A DNA stretch of 64,000 nucleotides from Bacillota bacterium (lineage in GTDB: Bacteria > Bacillota_A > Clostridia > Lachnospirales > Lachnospiraceae), in contig JAEZTQ010000093.1 of NCBI GenBank assembly GCA_023443625.1, forward strand, positions 124,001 through 188,000, written 5' to 3'. The notes below the pieces were generated by a model. The model was not told the origin of the DNA. It saw nothing but the letters and a program-made list of their open reading frames with translations, and searched no databases. The position numbers and the translations under genes were made by a program. How positions within the stretch are numbered: position 1 is the first letter of the stretch; the number at the start of each line of letters is the position of its first letter. Positions 37,075 to 45,258 of the stretch are shown here, one piece after another.

Positions 37075-37145
37075 ATCCATCATTAAGGCTTCATATCCTT
37101 TAAGTCAATTGGAGGTTACACTTTTCCCTGTGATCTTGACAGTTT

Positions 37146-37277
37146 TTACTCCTCTGTTACCACACTAATGGCGATATCGGTCAGAGAGCCATCCTCCTCG
37201 TACTTGTAAAGCTCAGGGATTGCTTTCTCACCAGTGGAAATGACAGCAAAGGTGCCAGTGGCTTTCGGAGAATATAT
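37146..37277 (-). pseudogene. C-terminal gene fragment directly behind the ABC ATPase gene
   Basis: Immediately after the ATPase stop, and in the same frame, 42 codons read ATGTFAVISTGEKAIPELYK, then YEEDGSLTDIAISVVTEE and a stop. The composition is protein-like and the base composition matches the island. It has no start codon. It looks like the tail of another gene joined here by recombination. Confidence 0.55.
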
Positions 37278-38342
37278 TTAGTTCCATTTCAAACGAAGTC
37301 TATTGACACTATCATATTCATGGCTAATATCCTTTGCTATCCCTCTTACAATATGTGCCGACATACTCTCATCCTGTGTCACATCTAACTTATCACCGCC
37401 ATAAGTAAGTACAAGCTCGAACTGGGTCTGGCTGTCAGGAAAGCTGAAATCGACACTGATCAGCTTTGCTTTGGGAATAAGGTTTACCGTTGTTTCCTCA
37501 GACAATAATCCCACCTTATTCGTATTCGCTCTTGAGAGGGCGTTGGCGGAGCAGAAATTAAGCAGGCTATTTGTTAGTTCGATAAAGTCAAAGTCCTTGG
37601 AATCTACTTCATAGCGGAAGGATTTCATCCTCTTGATAAATGCCCTCGTCTTCTCCCTCTTCGGATTTTCAAAAATCACCTTCGGCGGTCCATCCTCGTA
37701 AATACCTCCCTCGTCCATATAGAAAATGCGGGTAGACACATTCTTGGCAAAGGCCATCTCATGGGTTACGATCACCATTGTCATACCGCTCCCGGCCAGC
37801 CGTTTGATAACAGCCGTAACCTCTCCTACCATGGTCGGGTCAAGGGCGGATGTGGGCTCGTCAAAAAGCAGGATGTCCGGCTTCATGGACAGGCATCTGG
37901 CTATGGCTACACGCTGCTTCTGACCACCGGAAAGCTCATCAGGGTAGGCATTCTCTTTCGCGGCAAGCCCAACAGTGGCTAAGAGCTCCCGCGCCGTCTT
38001 TTCTGCTTCGGCACGGGGAATTCCCAGCAGCTTTGTCTGCCCAACGCATAAATTATCCAATATGCTCATATGGGCGAAAAGGTTGAAGCTCTGGAACACC
38101 ATGCCCATCTTTTTACGGACTTCGTTAATATTGGTACTCTTATCCATGAGGTTTCGACCCTCAAACTCAATGGTCCCGCTTGTAGGCGGATCCAGTAGAT
38201 TCAACGCACGGAGGAAGGTGCTTTTGCCTGTCCCGGACGGTCCAATGATAGAAATCACATCGCCCTTTTCTATGGTTGTGGTGATCCCTTTGATGACTTC
38301 CAAATCACCATAGCTTTTTTTCAGGTTTGTTATTGTAATCAT
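37278..38342 (-). CDS. Amino-acid ABC transporter ATPase (GlnQ-like) with RsbW-like C-terminal domain
   Basis: Residues 1-245 are a polar amino-acid ATPase: Walker [10 protein letters not shown], signature [14 protein letters not shown] and Walker [14 protein letters not shown]. GlnQ proteins normally end near residue 245. Here about 105 more residues follow, with [25 protein letters not shown] and [20 protein letters not shown]. This order matches the N, G1 and G2 boxes of anti-sigma HATPase domains, although the G1 Asp and the G2 glycines are degenerate. The start overlaps the permease stop (ATGA). It probably powers the fused permease and may also take part in a signalling complex. Confidence 0.88.
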   Translation of the reverse strand: MITITNLKKSYGDLEVIKGITTTIEKGDVISIIGPSGTGKSTFLRALNLLDPPTSGTIEFEGRNLMDKSTNINEVRKKMGMVFQSFNLFAHMSILDNLCVGQTKLLGIPRAEAEKTARELLATVGLAAKENAYPDELSGGQKQRVAIARCLSMKPDILLFDEPTSALDPTMVGEVTAVIKRLAGSGMTMVIVTHEMAFAKNVSTRIFYMDEGGIYEDGPPKVIFENPKREKTRAFIKRMKSFRYEVDSKDFDFIELTNSLLNFCSANALSRANTNKVGLLSEETTVNLIPKAKLISVDFSFPDSQTQFELVLTYGGDKLDVTQDESMSAHIVRGIAKDISHEYDSVNRLRLKWN

Positions 38343-39871
38343 CTCTTCGCCCTCCTCAAACGCTTATTCGTTTTGCGGTAAATAAAGTTGAATATCCAAA
38401 TTATAACAGATGCCGCAAGCATGTATACAAGGGCCACCATAACCAGGGGGAAGAGTGCGTCATAGGTACGGCTGCGGATGATGTCACCGGCTTTGGTTAG
38501 ATCTACGATGGCAATGTAGCCAACAACGGCAGTCTCTTTGAAGGTGGATACAAACTCGGACATATAGGTGGGAAATGCCACCTGGACTGCTTGTGGGAAG
38601 GTCACGGTGAAGAATGCTCCGGCTTTGGAAAAACCCATACTCCGGGCCGCCTCGACCTGCCCCTTGTCTATGGTCATGATGGCGCTGCGGATAATCTCGC
38701 CGATGAAGGCCGCTCCGTTTGCCCCGAAAGCAATGATGGCTACCACTGTTCCGCTAACACTGCTCTTCGCAAATATGACATAAAAAGTGATCATCAGCAG
38801 TACGACAATTGGCGTACCCCGCATAACAGTAACATATAGGGTGCCCATGGCGTTCATAAGACGGTTTTTACTCATACACAGCCCACATATTCCAAATCCA
38901 AGGAAAGTCGCTAGCGCGAAGGCAAAAATCGTAATGGTCAAGCTGACCTGTAATCCCTCCGCCACCAGCTTCCAACGGTCTTCTTTAATTAGGTTGTTCT
39001 CAAAACTAGCTTTGAATCTTTCCCAAAATCCCGAGGACGACAAATCATCTTTGTCCGTTCCTTCTGTTATGGATGAGTTTTTCGTAACCAAAACTGCACC
39101 ACCGGTATAATAAGGATCGGAAAAATTGACAAATTGCTCCCGTTCCTCATTAATAATGAACAGGCTTGCCGCAAAATCAGCCTTCCCAGCGTTGACATAA
39201 GGGAGCAATGCGTCCCATGCCATAAGAGAAATGTCTAAATCCATATCCATATATGCTGCAAATCTACGGGCAAGCTCGATGTCAAAACCCTCTGGCTGGC
39301 CATTTACTATGTACCCAAAGGGTTCCAGTTCACCATTGCTAGCAAAGGCGAGGACGCCGTTGGTGCCCTTTAAGGGAATATCCGGCATGGGTGGCGAATC
39401 AACAGTATCGATCCATCGTTCTATCATATCATCATAAATGCCATTTGCTTTGATTTCTTTTAGAAACTCATTGAAGCTCCTTCGCAGCTCCTCCTTCTCT
39501 TTGTTGAAAATGGCTCCAAAACCATATTCTGCAAAGGAGGGATATACGATCATAAGATCCGGGTTCATGGAAACCCATTTCCTTGCCATAGGTTCATCCA
39601 GCATCAAGGCGTCGGCTCTATTGTTCTTCACTAGCTCCATGGCCTCATGCTCATAGATGCAGTGAATAGGCGTAAATTCACCGACGTTTTCCAAAAAGAA
39701 CGTATCAAATGCCTCGCCCGTCGCAAAGGCTAAACGCTTGCCGATAAAATCCTCGTTTCGCAGTTCCTCATTGCTGGTGGGAATTTCCTTGGGGGCTTCC
39801 TTTTTACTGCATCCCCCAAGGGTAAGGGCAAAGGCAATGATTAATATCAGCGGGAGCAATTTTTTGTACAT
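38339..39871 (-). CDS. Fused amino-acid-binding lipoprotein and permease (GlnH-GlnP type)
   Basis: The 510-residue protein has a lipobox LTLGGC (Cys 21), then a region that looks like the second half of an SBP_bac_3 domain (about 40-160), then a more complete SBP_bac_3 domain (about 168-275, with [20 protein letters not shown]) and finally a permease domain (about 300-510) with the EAA loop [20 protein letters not shown]. Binding-protein/permease fusions are known for Gln/Glu importers in Firmicutes. The two unequal binding regions in tandem are unusual. The stop overlaps the ATPase start by four bases. Confidence 0.88.
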   Translation of the reverse strand: MYKKLLPLILIIAFALTLGGCSKKEAPKEIPTSNEELRNEDFIGKRLAFATGEAFDTFFLENVGEFTPIHCIYEHEAMELVKNNRADALMLDEPMARKWVSMNPDLMIVYPSFAEYGFGAIFNKEKEELRRSFNEFLKEIKANGIYDDMIERWIDTVDSPPMPDIPLKGTNGVLAFASNGELEPFGYIVNGQPEGFDIELARRFAAYMDMDLDISLMAWDALLPYVNAGKADFAASLFIINEEREQFVNFSDPYYTGGAVLVTKNSSITEGTDKDDLSSSGFWERFKASFENNLIKEDRWKLVAEGLQVSLTITIFAFALATFLGFGICGLCMSKNRLMNAMGTLYVTVMRGTPIVVLLMITFYVIFAKSSVSGTVVAIIAFGANGAAFIGEIIRSAIMTIDKGQVEAARSMGFSKAGAFFTVTFPQAVQVAFPTYMSEFVSTFKETAVVGYIAIVDLTKAGDIIRSRTYDALFPLVMVALVYMLAASVIIWIFNFIYRKTNKRLRRAKR

Positions 39872-39888
39872 TTTTTTAATCCCCTCTT

Positions 39889-39973
39889 TCAGTGATTTAA
39901 TAATCTTTTCTTTTTGTTCTCAATGTCCATAGGTCCGCAGTGTACAACATTGGTTCTATCATTTTGTTTGCTT
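39889..39973 (-). other. Out-of-frame maturase tail after the first radical SAM gene
   Basis: Just past the stop of the radical SAM gene another frame reads TNVVHCGPMDIENKKKRLL and then stops. The second maturase ends in frame with AVHRGPMDIENKKQRLF. The DNA at 39902-39956 and 42819-42873 matches at about 47 of 55 positions. A frameshift in the first maturase has probably cut off this tail. Confidence 0.7.
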
Positions 39974-41359
39974 TTACCCAATATCATCCTCGCATCGCCA
40001 TTCTTCGTTAAACAACGCCGCAAATTTACCAAAATATTCGTTGAAATATACGCACTTTGCCGGGTCGTAATTCTTGTAGCCGCCACCAAGCACCATACCT
40101 AAAGCGCGGCAGCCGCCAAGACACAACTTCCAATGGGGGCAGACCTGACACTTTGGATTTTCCTTCCGCAATTCATCCACAGTATAACATACCGTTTTTA
40201 TGTATTCGCCATGGGTCAGCAGTTCTTTGAGCGGCTTTTCATGCACATTCCCCATGCCTATGCCATGTTTCTTAAATACTCCGCTCAGTTGATTGCAGGG
40301 CAAGACCTCGCCTTCTGGCGTTACGGCGATTTGCCCACGGGCACTGCGGCAAACAGGCAGGCTGTCACGGTATTTGTGAGTGCCGCCCTCTATGGGCCTG
40401 TGGTGATAGGACTTGCTTCCTGGCCAGATTTGTATTACCTGCCATATATCGACGGCTATACGCAAATCTTCTTCCAAAAAAAGCTTGGTAAAGTCCAACC
40501 CGAAGTCGTAATACTCCGCAATGCCAAAGCATAAGTCGCCGCCCATTTCCGCCCAGCGAGGCGCTTCGGATGTACGTATGATTCGGACAGCCTCAACCCC
40601 CATTTCCTCTGCCAGTTTTACAGTAGGTAAAATGGTGTCCCTGTTGCCCTTGTGGACATTCGTTTGCCAGCGCACACGGAAGCCCTTGTCGCCAAGCAGT
40701 TTTGTCTTTTCGATTACATCCCGCTCCGCACCATCCCTCATGCGGAACCAGTCGTGGTGTCCCACTCCATCGAAACTCAGCTTGAACAATGGTTTACAGT
40801 CAAATTTCTCAAATATGTCCAGTATTGCCGGTGTGATAAGACTGCCGTTGGTGGTCACTTCCTCTATGACCATACCCATCCTGTCAACCTCCCGGCATAT
40901 ATCCATAAAATGAGGATGAAGCATAGGCTCGCCGCCTGTCAGTGCCACATTTTGAACGCCGCACCCGGCAAGCTGCCCTATAAAATCCCGGCACTGTTCC
41001 CAGGAAAACTCCGTCAAAAGTGGCGCGTTGTCACTCGCGTTAAAGCAATGGCGGCAGAACATATTGCATCTGCCCGTTATGGCCCAGTTGACAGCGGGAA
41101 AATAACGGTTATCGCAAAAGCGGTATTTCTGCCACTCGGTCATCCTTTCACCGTTTCCAGCGGGAACGCACAGACCGCAAGCCAAGAAATAACCTAATAG
41201 CGGAGAAGGATCGATGTCTGTTTCGCCGTCGCATTTCGTTAATATATCAAATTCTTCCAATGTAAGCCCGCGCGCACCGCCTCCGCCACGTATATAGTAA
41301 GCCCTCGGCACAAGCTGCCAACCACGCAGGGCTATATTAGGGCTGAGGATATATGCCAT
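39974..41359 (-). CDS. Radical SAM-SPASM peptide maturase 1
   Basis: The 461-residue enzyme has an N-terminal region that resembles a PqqD-like leader-binding domain (1-80), a radical SAM core with the cluster motif CNMFCRHC (Cys 98, 102, 105) and GGEPMLHPHF, and a C-terminal SPASM domain with CRSARGQIAV, LPCNQLSG, CQVCPHWKLCLGGC and a further Cys. SPASM maturases form thioether, C-C or epimer modifications in ribosomal peptides. It lies directly upstream of three precursor genes read in the same direction. AAGGAGG precedes the ATG. The C-terminus may be shortened by a frameshift. Confidence 0.92.
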   Translation of the reverse strand: MAYILSPNIALRGWQLVPRAYYIRGGGGARGLTLEEFDILTKCDGETDIDPSPLLGYFLACGLCVPAGNGERMTEWQKYRFCDNRYFPAVNWAITGRCNMFCRHCFNASDNAPLLTEFSWEQCRDFIGQLAGCGVQNVALTGGEPMLHPHFMDICREVDRMGMVIEEVTTNGSLITPAILDIFEKFDCKPLFKLSFDGVGHHDWFRMRDGAERDVIEKTKLLGDKGFRVRWQTNVHKGNRDTILPTVKLAEEMGVEAVRIIRTSEAPRWAEMGGDLCFGIAEYYDFGLDFTKLFLEEDLRIAVDIWQVIQIWPGSKSYHHRPIEGGTHKYRDSLPVCRSARGQIAVTPEGEVLPCNQLSGVFKKHGIGMGNVHEKPLKELLTHGEYIKTVCYTVDELRKENPKCQVCPHWKLCLGGCRALGMVLGGGYKNYDPAKCVYFNEYFGKFAALFNEEWRCEDDIG

Positions 41360-41392
41360 ATTGACCTCCTTATTTAGTGTGGCGTTAAGCCT

Positions 41393-41806
41393 CTAATTTA
41401 TATTTCCATATGGCTCCTGCCAGCGCCTGCTGTAATTACAGTACCAGATGCCTTTTTCATAAGATAGGTATCCGCATTTTCCTCCATGTATAACATGATA
41501 ACTGCCGCATTTTCTTCTTTCACTATTTGCTGGTCCTACCCAAGTATCTTCCATATATTTTTTTAAGCCGTGAACGCATGGTGTAACCAGGGTGACGATT
41601 TCACGTCCATATCCGCCTTGTTTACAATACCCGCCTGAGACATTTTCCAATTCCTCATCGGAAAGCTCGCCATTCGGCGGATTCAGAAAATTCGCTGCCT
41701 GCTCGACAGTAATGTCGATGTCCTGTTCCTTCGCCAAGGAGATAAGTTCCTCCGGCGATTTTGCCGCTCTCGCGGCTTGGAGTTGCTCCGGTGTGTAGTT
41801 TAACAT
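41393..41806 (-). CDS. RiPP precursor peptide with Nif11-type leader, divergent long core
   Basis: The 137-residue peptide has a leader of about 60 residues with SPEELISLAKEQDIDITVEQ and the ending ELSDEELENVSGGY, a classic Nif11-type leader with a double-glycine site. The core of about 77 residues is Cys-, Gly- and Tyr-rich (five Cys, starting YCKQGGYGREIV) but is not arranged as a zinc ribbon. It is the only member of its type here. It lies 33 nt upstream of maturase 1 on the transcript, so it is the best substrate candidate for that enzyme. Confidence 0.85.
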   Translation of the reverse strand: MLNYTPEQLQAARAAKSPEELISLAKEQDIDITVEQAANFLNPPNGELSDEELENVSGGYCKQGGYGREIVTLVTPCVHGLKKYMEDTWVGPANSERRKCGSYHVIHGGKCGYLSYEKGIWYCNYSRRWQEPYGNIN

Positions 41807-41855
41807 GGTTTTTTCCTCCTTCCTTGTTTTACTTTCGTTTTTCGAGCCGGTAAGC

Positions 41856-42149
41856 TTATAGTATTTCCCATTTTACACCCGTAGATTCCACCGTTTCTTT
41901 AATATGTGTTCCACATTTAATACAACGAAATACCCAATCCTGACCCTCCAGCTTATAAGCTTTATAGGCGCAAAGGGGACATAATATATAGTAGTTACCC
42001 GAATTGTCACATGAACCGGCGCCACTAACAAGTTCAAGCGCCTCATCGGGAAGTGGAATTTTGCCGCTTAAGTAATCCCGGGCTTCCTGTTCAGTAATGT
42101 TCTTTCCCAGCTTTTCATTTGCTAGGGCAATGACCTTTTCATTTGTCAT
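41856..42149 (-). CDS. RiPP precursor peptide, zinc-ribbon-like core
   Basis: The 97-residue peptide has a leader (LANEKLGKNITEQEAQDYL-like, then IPLPDEALELVSGAG) and a core that begins SCDNSG and holds CPLC and CIKC pairs about 17 residues apart. The cleavage site is GA rather than GG, which C39 peptidases can accept. It is one of seven related peptides in the island. GGAGGAAAT precedes the ATG. Confidence 0.88.
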   Translation of the reverse strand: MTNEKVIALANEKLGKNITEQEARDYLSGKIPLPDEALELVSGAGSCDNSGNYYILCPLCAYKAYKLEGQDWVFRCIKCGTHIKETVESTGVKWEIL

Positions 42150-42166
42150 AATGATTTCCTCCTGGG

Positions 42167-42553
42167 TTACCGTTTATTTGTATATCCACAGGTCCTACAT
42201 TGATAAATATAAGGCGGCTTGTCAGTCTCTCGGTAATATGAAAGAAGCTGGCATTTGGGGCAAGGACTAAATATATCCCAATATGCACGTATACCTTTAA
42301 AGGATTGATGTAAATGTGTTTTACAATTTTTACAATGATATGCAAAATGATTGCCTTCCAACCTGTAAACTCTAAAGCCGCATACGGGGCATCTTGTATT
42401 GGCAGAGCCATCACATACACCACCGCCGCTGACAAGCTCAAGTGCTTCGTCGGGAAGTGCAAGTTTGCCGCTTAAGTAATCCTGGGCCTCCTGTTCCGTA
42501 ATCTCCTTTCCCAGCTTTTCTTTTGCCAGGGCAATAATCTCCTCATTTGTCAT
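42167..42553 (-). CDS. RiPP precursor peptide with a doubled zinc-ribbon-like core
   Basis: The ATG at 42553 (MTNEEIIALAKEKLGKEITE) has AAAGGAGG upstream; the 13 codons before it come from a duplicated piece of the ATPase gene. The leader ends ALELVSGGG, followed by VCDGS. The core has two successive CxxC pairs of pairs: CPVC...CKNC and CPKC...CRTC. It is therefore the longest zinc-ribbon-like member (128 residues) and looks like a head-to-tail duplication of the core. Confidence 0.88.
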   Translation of the reverse strand: MTNEEIIALAKEKLGKEITEQEAQDYLSGKLALPDEALELVSGGGVCDGSANTRCPVCGFRVYRLEGNHFAYHCKNCKTHLHQSFKGIRAYWDIFSPCPKCQLLSYYRETDKPPYIYQCRTCGYTNKR

Positions 42554-42575
42554 AATAGATTCCTCCTTTGTTATT

Positions 42576-42627
42576 AATATATTTAGTTCCATTTCAGGCG
42601 AAGTCTATTGACACTGTCATATTCATG
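42576..42627. repeat. 52-bp duplicate of the ABC ATPase gene 3' end
   Basis: This stretch matches 37271-37322, the last codons and stop of the ATPase gene, at 49 of 52 positions. Here it lies between a precursor gene and a MITE-like element, and no other part of an ATPase gene follows. Confidence 0.9.
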
Positions 42628-42631
42628 ACAC

Positions 42632-42783
42632 AAGGGGCTGTTGCAACCAGTGATCCTTAAATAAAGAACGCATATTAGTTTCCACACACAGGCTGATAGA
42701 CATCTTGCGTCTGCCAAACAGTGCATTTTTGGATACCATTATACATCCTTTTTTTGTTTCCCGATATTTTGCAACAGCCCCTT
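42632..42783. mobile_element. MITE-like element, about 152 bp, no transposase
   Basis: Perfect 15-bp terminal inverted repeats (AAGGGGCTGTTGCAA and its complement) bound a 122-bp centre with no reading frame. GGGGCTGTTGCA ends resemble those of IS1182-family transposons, so this is probably a non-autonomous derivative. No target duplication is obvious. It sits 4 nt beyond the stop of maturase 2 and next to the duplicated ATPase end. Confidence 0.75.
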
Positions 42784-42787
42784 ATGT

Positions 42788-44245
42788 TTAATCCGTGTAA
42801 TCAGTTCCTTCAGGGAACAACCTTTGCTTTTTGTTCTCAATATCCATAGGTCCGCGGTGTACAGCGCTGCTTCTATCCCCACAGATTTCTTGTACTTTTT
42901 TCATAAAACCGCTTTTATAAACCCCGCATATCATCATCCCTCGCTTGTATATGGCGTCATAATCATGATTGGTCGCAAGGGCATCTGCACGACAACCACC
43001 ACCGCAAGTAAGTTTATACTCACACTCACAGCATTCTACGTTTGTCTCGGTAATATCAGAGACCTTTATCCCCACAAGCTTGCGAAATTGAGAAGCAGGA
43101 TCGGCGTAGATTGCCGACAAAGGCGTCCTAGTCAGCTTCGGTAATAAGCTTTCAACAGGAGTGGACACCCAGCCAATACAGGGCACCAGGGTACTGTCAG
43201 GAAGAATATAGGGACGGTTGCGGCAGAGGCCGCAGGATACGCGCTGTTGGTTGAAGGGATCCTCTTTATCATTCTCCCAAAAGGCAAAGCTACCGCCCCG
43301 ATGCCCCTTTACAACACCCTCAAGAAGGTTTAGTTCAAAGGGATTACCGTCCCCTTTGTAGCGCTTTAGCAGCTCCAGATACTCATCACAAAAGATAGCC
43401 GGTGTAGATGGAAGATTGGAAACTGCCTCACCAATAGGGAAGACAAAGCTGACCTTCCAGGCTGTCACCCCGATATCTTTCATTAACTCATAGGTATCCA
43501 AAGCTGCGTGAACACTGTCTGCGTGAAACTTGGAATTGACGAGTAAGGGATAGCCTCGCTCCCGTATCTTACGAAAGGCAGCTATGGCAACTTCTTCAGA
43601 GCCGGGAGTACCGCGCAAATCATCGTGGGTTCCTACGCCGTCAAGGCTGGAATCAAACATCCAGATCAAGTTTCGCTTCTTCATCTTGGCAAAAAATTCT
43701 TCGTCTAACAGCATTGCGTTTGTGTGAAAGTGCGAGATTACGAAATTACGGCGCAAAAGCTCATCAACAAGCTCCCACAGATAGGGTGACATCTGTGGCT
43801 CGCCACCGGAAAGCTCAACTTCCATTACGCCAGCCTCTTCAAGCTGGTCAATCATGTCAAAAAGCTGAGCCTTTGTCAGGTTTGTATATTTATTTCGTCC
43901 ACCGGACATATAGCAGTGCTTACAACGGAGGTTGCAGTCTCCAGTTATACTCCAAATCACACCATGGATATGGCCATTTGGATGTTTTCGGAATTTTTGC
44001 ACATCCTTGAGTTGGGACCTAGCTTCAGAAGCTGAGATAACTCCATCATGTAGCATCCTACGAATGATTATATCGACATTTTCATCACTGTTATCACCAA
44101 ACTCTGTCACTCCGTCGCAGCATAACAGCAGGGCAAATTCATCTCGTGACAGCAAGCGGGGTGTTAGTACATGGGGGGATGCCAAGCAAAAGGGCAGACC
44201 GTCCCAGCCGCGCAAGCGGTATGGTTCACACAGCTTGTAATACAT
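42788..44245 (-). CDS. Radical SAM-SPASM peptide maturase 2
   Basis: The 485-residue enzyme resembles maturase 1: N-terminal leader-binding-like region (1-90), cluster motif CNLRCKHC (Cys 104, 108, 111), GGEPQMSPYL, and a SPASM domain with CGLCRNRPYILPDSTLVPC, CCECEYKLTCGGGC and a late CGVY. The in-frame C-terminal tail holds HRGPMDIENKKQRL. It follows the five zinc-ribbon precursors on the transcript, separated from them by two hairpins, so these peptides are its likely substrates. Both maturases could also act in sequence on one peptide. Confidence 0.92.
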   Translation of the reverse strand: MYYKLCEPYRLRGWDGLPFCLASPHVLTPRLLSRDEFALLLCCDGVTEFGDNSDENVDIIIRRMLHDGVISASEARSQLKDVQKFRKHPNGHIHGVIWSITGDCNLRCKHCYMSGGRNKYTNLTKAQLFDMIDQLEEAGVMEVELSGGEPQMSPYLWELVDELLRRNFVISHFHTNAMLLDEEFFAKMKKRNLIWMFDSSLDGVGTHDDLRGTPGSEEVAIAAFRKIRERGYPLLVNSKFHADSVHAALDTYELMKDIGVTAWKVSFVFPIGEAVSNLPSTPAIFCDEYLELLKRYKGDGNPFELNLLEGVVKGHRGGSFAFWENDKEDPFNQQRVSCGLCRNRPYILPDSTLVPCIGWVSTPVESLLPKLTRTPLSAIYADPASQFRKLVGIKVSDITETNVECCECEYKLTCGGGCRADALATNHDYDAIYKRGMMICGVYKSGFMKKVQEICGDRSSAVHRGPMDIENKKQRLFPEGTDYTD

Positions 44246-44336
44246 TGTAGGTTTCTCCTTCTGCTATATATTTGGTAATATTCTTGCCCATCACTATCTT
44301 CTTCCTCCTATGTAATGGCTGTTTCGAATAAAATAT

Positions 44337-44378
44337 ACTTAGATATAGTGTTTTCTATGGAAAACACTATATCTAAGT
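44337..44378. repeat. Perfect 19-bp inverted repeat between precursor array and maturase 2
   Basis: ACTTAGATATAGTGTTTTC and its complement flank a 4-nt loop. On the transcript it follows the precursor genes and precedes maturase 2. It is followed by ATATTTTATT, so it can act as a terminator or mRNA-stabilising end. Confidence 0.85.
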
Positions 44379-44381
44379 AGG

Positions 44382-44409
44382 CGTGAAAAGGGGGATGCCC
44401 CCTTTCACG
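44382..44409 (-). terminator. GC-rich hairpin directly after the last intact zinc-ribbon precursor gene
   Basis: CGTGAAAGGGGG / CCCCCTTTTCACG forms a strong stem with a 3-nt loop, 33 nt after the precursor stop. It has few T residues behind it, so it may be a partial terminator or an RNA processing and stability element working together with the palindrome at 44337-44378. Confidence 0.6.
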
Positions 44410-44442
44410 ATTACTCCTTTGTTCACAACTCTTGTTATAGCT

Positions 44443-44688
44443 CTAAAATATGTGCCCACATGAGCAACATCTAAATGTATTCATGGAAGGATCCTTACTT
44501 TTACAATCCCTTGATTCGCATTTGGGACACTTTAATTTTTTTGGGCTGCAATCTCCCCCGCCACTAACAATCTCAAGTGCCTCATCGGGAAGCGCGATTT
44601 TACCGTTTATGTAGTCCTGTGCCTCTTGTTGGGTGATATCCTTGCCTAGCTTTTCCTTTGCGAGGGCGATAATTTTTTCAGTTGTCAT
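44443..44688 (-). CDS. RiPP precursor peptide, zinc-ribbon-like core
   Basis: The 81-residue peptide has the shared leader (LAKEKLGKDITQQEAQDYI, ALPDEALEIVSGGG) and a 36-residue core starting DCSPKK, with CPKC, a lone Cys and CCSC about 20 residues later. It is the last gene before the hairpins and maturase 2. The GGAGGA site is strong. Confidence 0.9.
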   Translation of the reverse strand: MTTEKIIALAKEKLGKDITQQEAQDYINGKIALPDEALEIVSGGGDCSPKKLKCPKCESRDCKSKDPSMNTFRCCSCGHIF

Positions 44689-44756
44689 TGTTATATCCTC
44701 CTTTGTTTTTATGTATTTCCTTTGTTTTATGTATTTCCTTTGTTATTGCTTTTAAT

Positions 44757-44909
44757 CTAAGTGCCAGTATCCACAGCTAACACATAGGTAACGACCTGTA
44801 AGTGAGTCCGCGCCAAGGGTAAATCCACACCTGGAGCAATTATTTTTATCCCATAATCCTCCACCGCTGACGATTTCAAGGTCTTCATCGGGAAGTGGGA
44901 TTTCTCCTT
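44757..44909 (-). pseudogene. Leader-deleted RiPP precursor relic
   Basis: In frame the DNA encodes IPLPDEDLEIVSGGGLW, then a core with CSRC and CVSC pairs and the ending CGYWHLD, almost the same as the core of the 45259-45498 peptide. The first 30 leader codons and the start are gone; the junction lies at AAGGAGAAATCC, just after the stop of the gene before. The Cys that follows GGG in the intact peptides is Trp here. It cannot be recognised by a leader-dependent maturase. Confidence 0.8.
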
Positions 44910-44913
44910 AGCT

Positions 44914-45159
44914 TTACCCAAATGCTTCATCTTTATATCCGCAGGTATAGCATTGTAACCGATAGGGCTCATCACCGTAGGCTAGAGTCTCCCCACACCT
45001 TGGACATTTTTGACGAGCACATTCCCCGCCGCCGCTGACGATGTCAAGGGCTTCATCAGGAAGTGCAATTTTACCGTCTAGGTAATCCTGGGCTTCCTGT
45101 TCAGTAATGTCCTTGCCTAGCTTTTCCTTGGCCAGAGTGATGATTTGTTCTGTTGTCAT
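44914..45159 (-). CDS. RiPP precursor peptide, zinc-ribbon-like core
   Basis: The 81-residue peptide has the shared leader (LAKEKLGKDITEQEAQDYL, then DIVSGGG) and a 37-residue core ECARQKCPRCGETLAYGDEP with a second pair CYTC. ATG with GGAGG upstream. Its 3' end is joined directly to the leader-deleted relic. Confidence 0.9.
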   Translation of the reverse strand: MTTEQIITLAKEKLGKDITEQEAQDYLDGKIALPDEALDIVSGGGECARQKCPRCGETLAYGDEPYRLQCYTCGYKDEAFG

Positions 45160-45258
45160 GGTTCTTTCCTCCTAATATTAATTATTTTTCCTTTTGTGAT
45201 AATTTTTCTCCTATTATTAATAAATGTAGGTTGCCAATCCTATAAAGTGAAAAGGGGC

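Noticed and set aside
44757..44975. A 72-residue frame starting MMSPIGYNAIPADIK
   Set aside because: It is out of frame with the precursor relic that explains the same DNA and matches no family.
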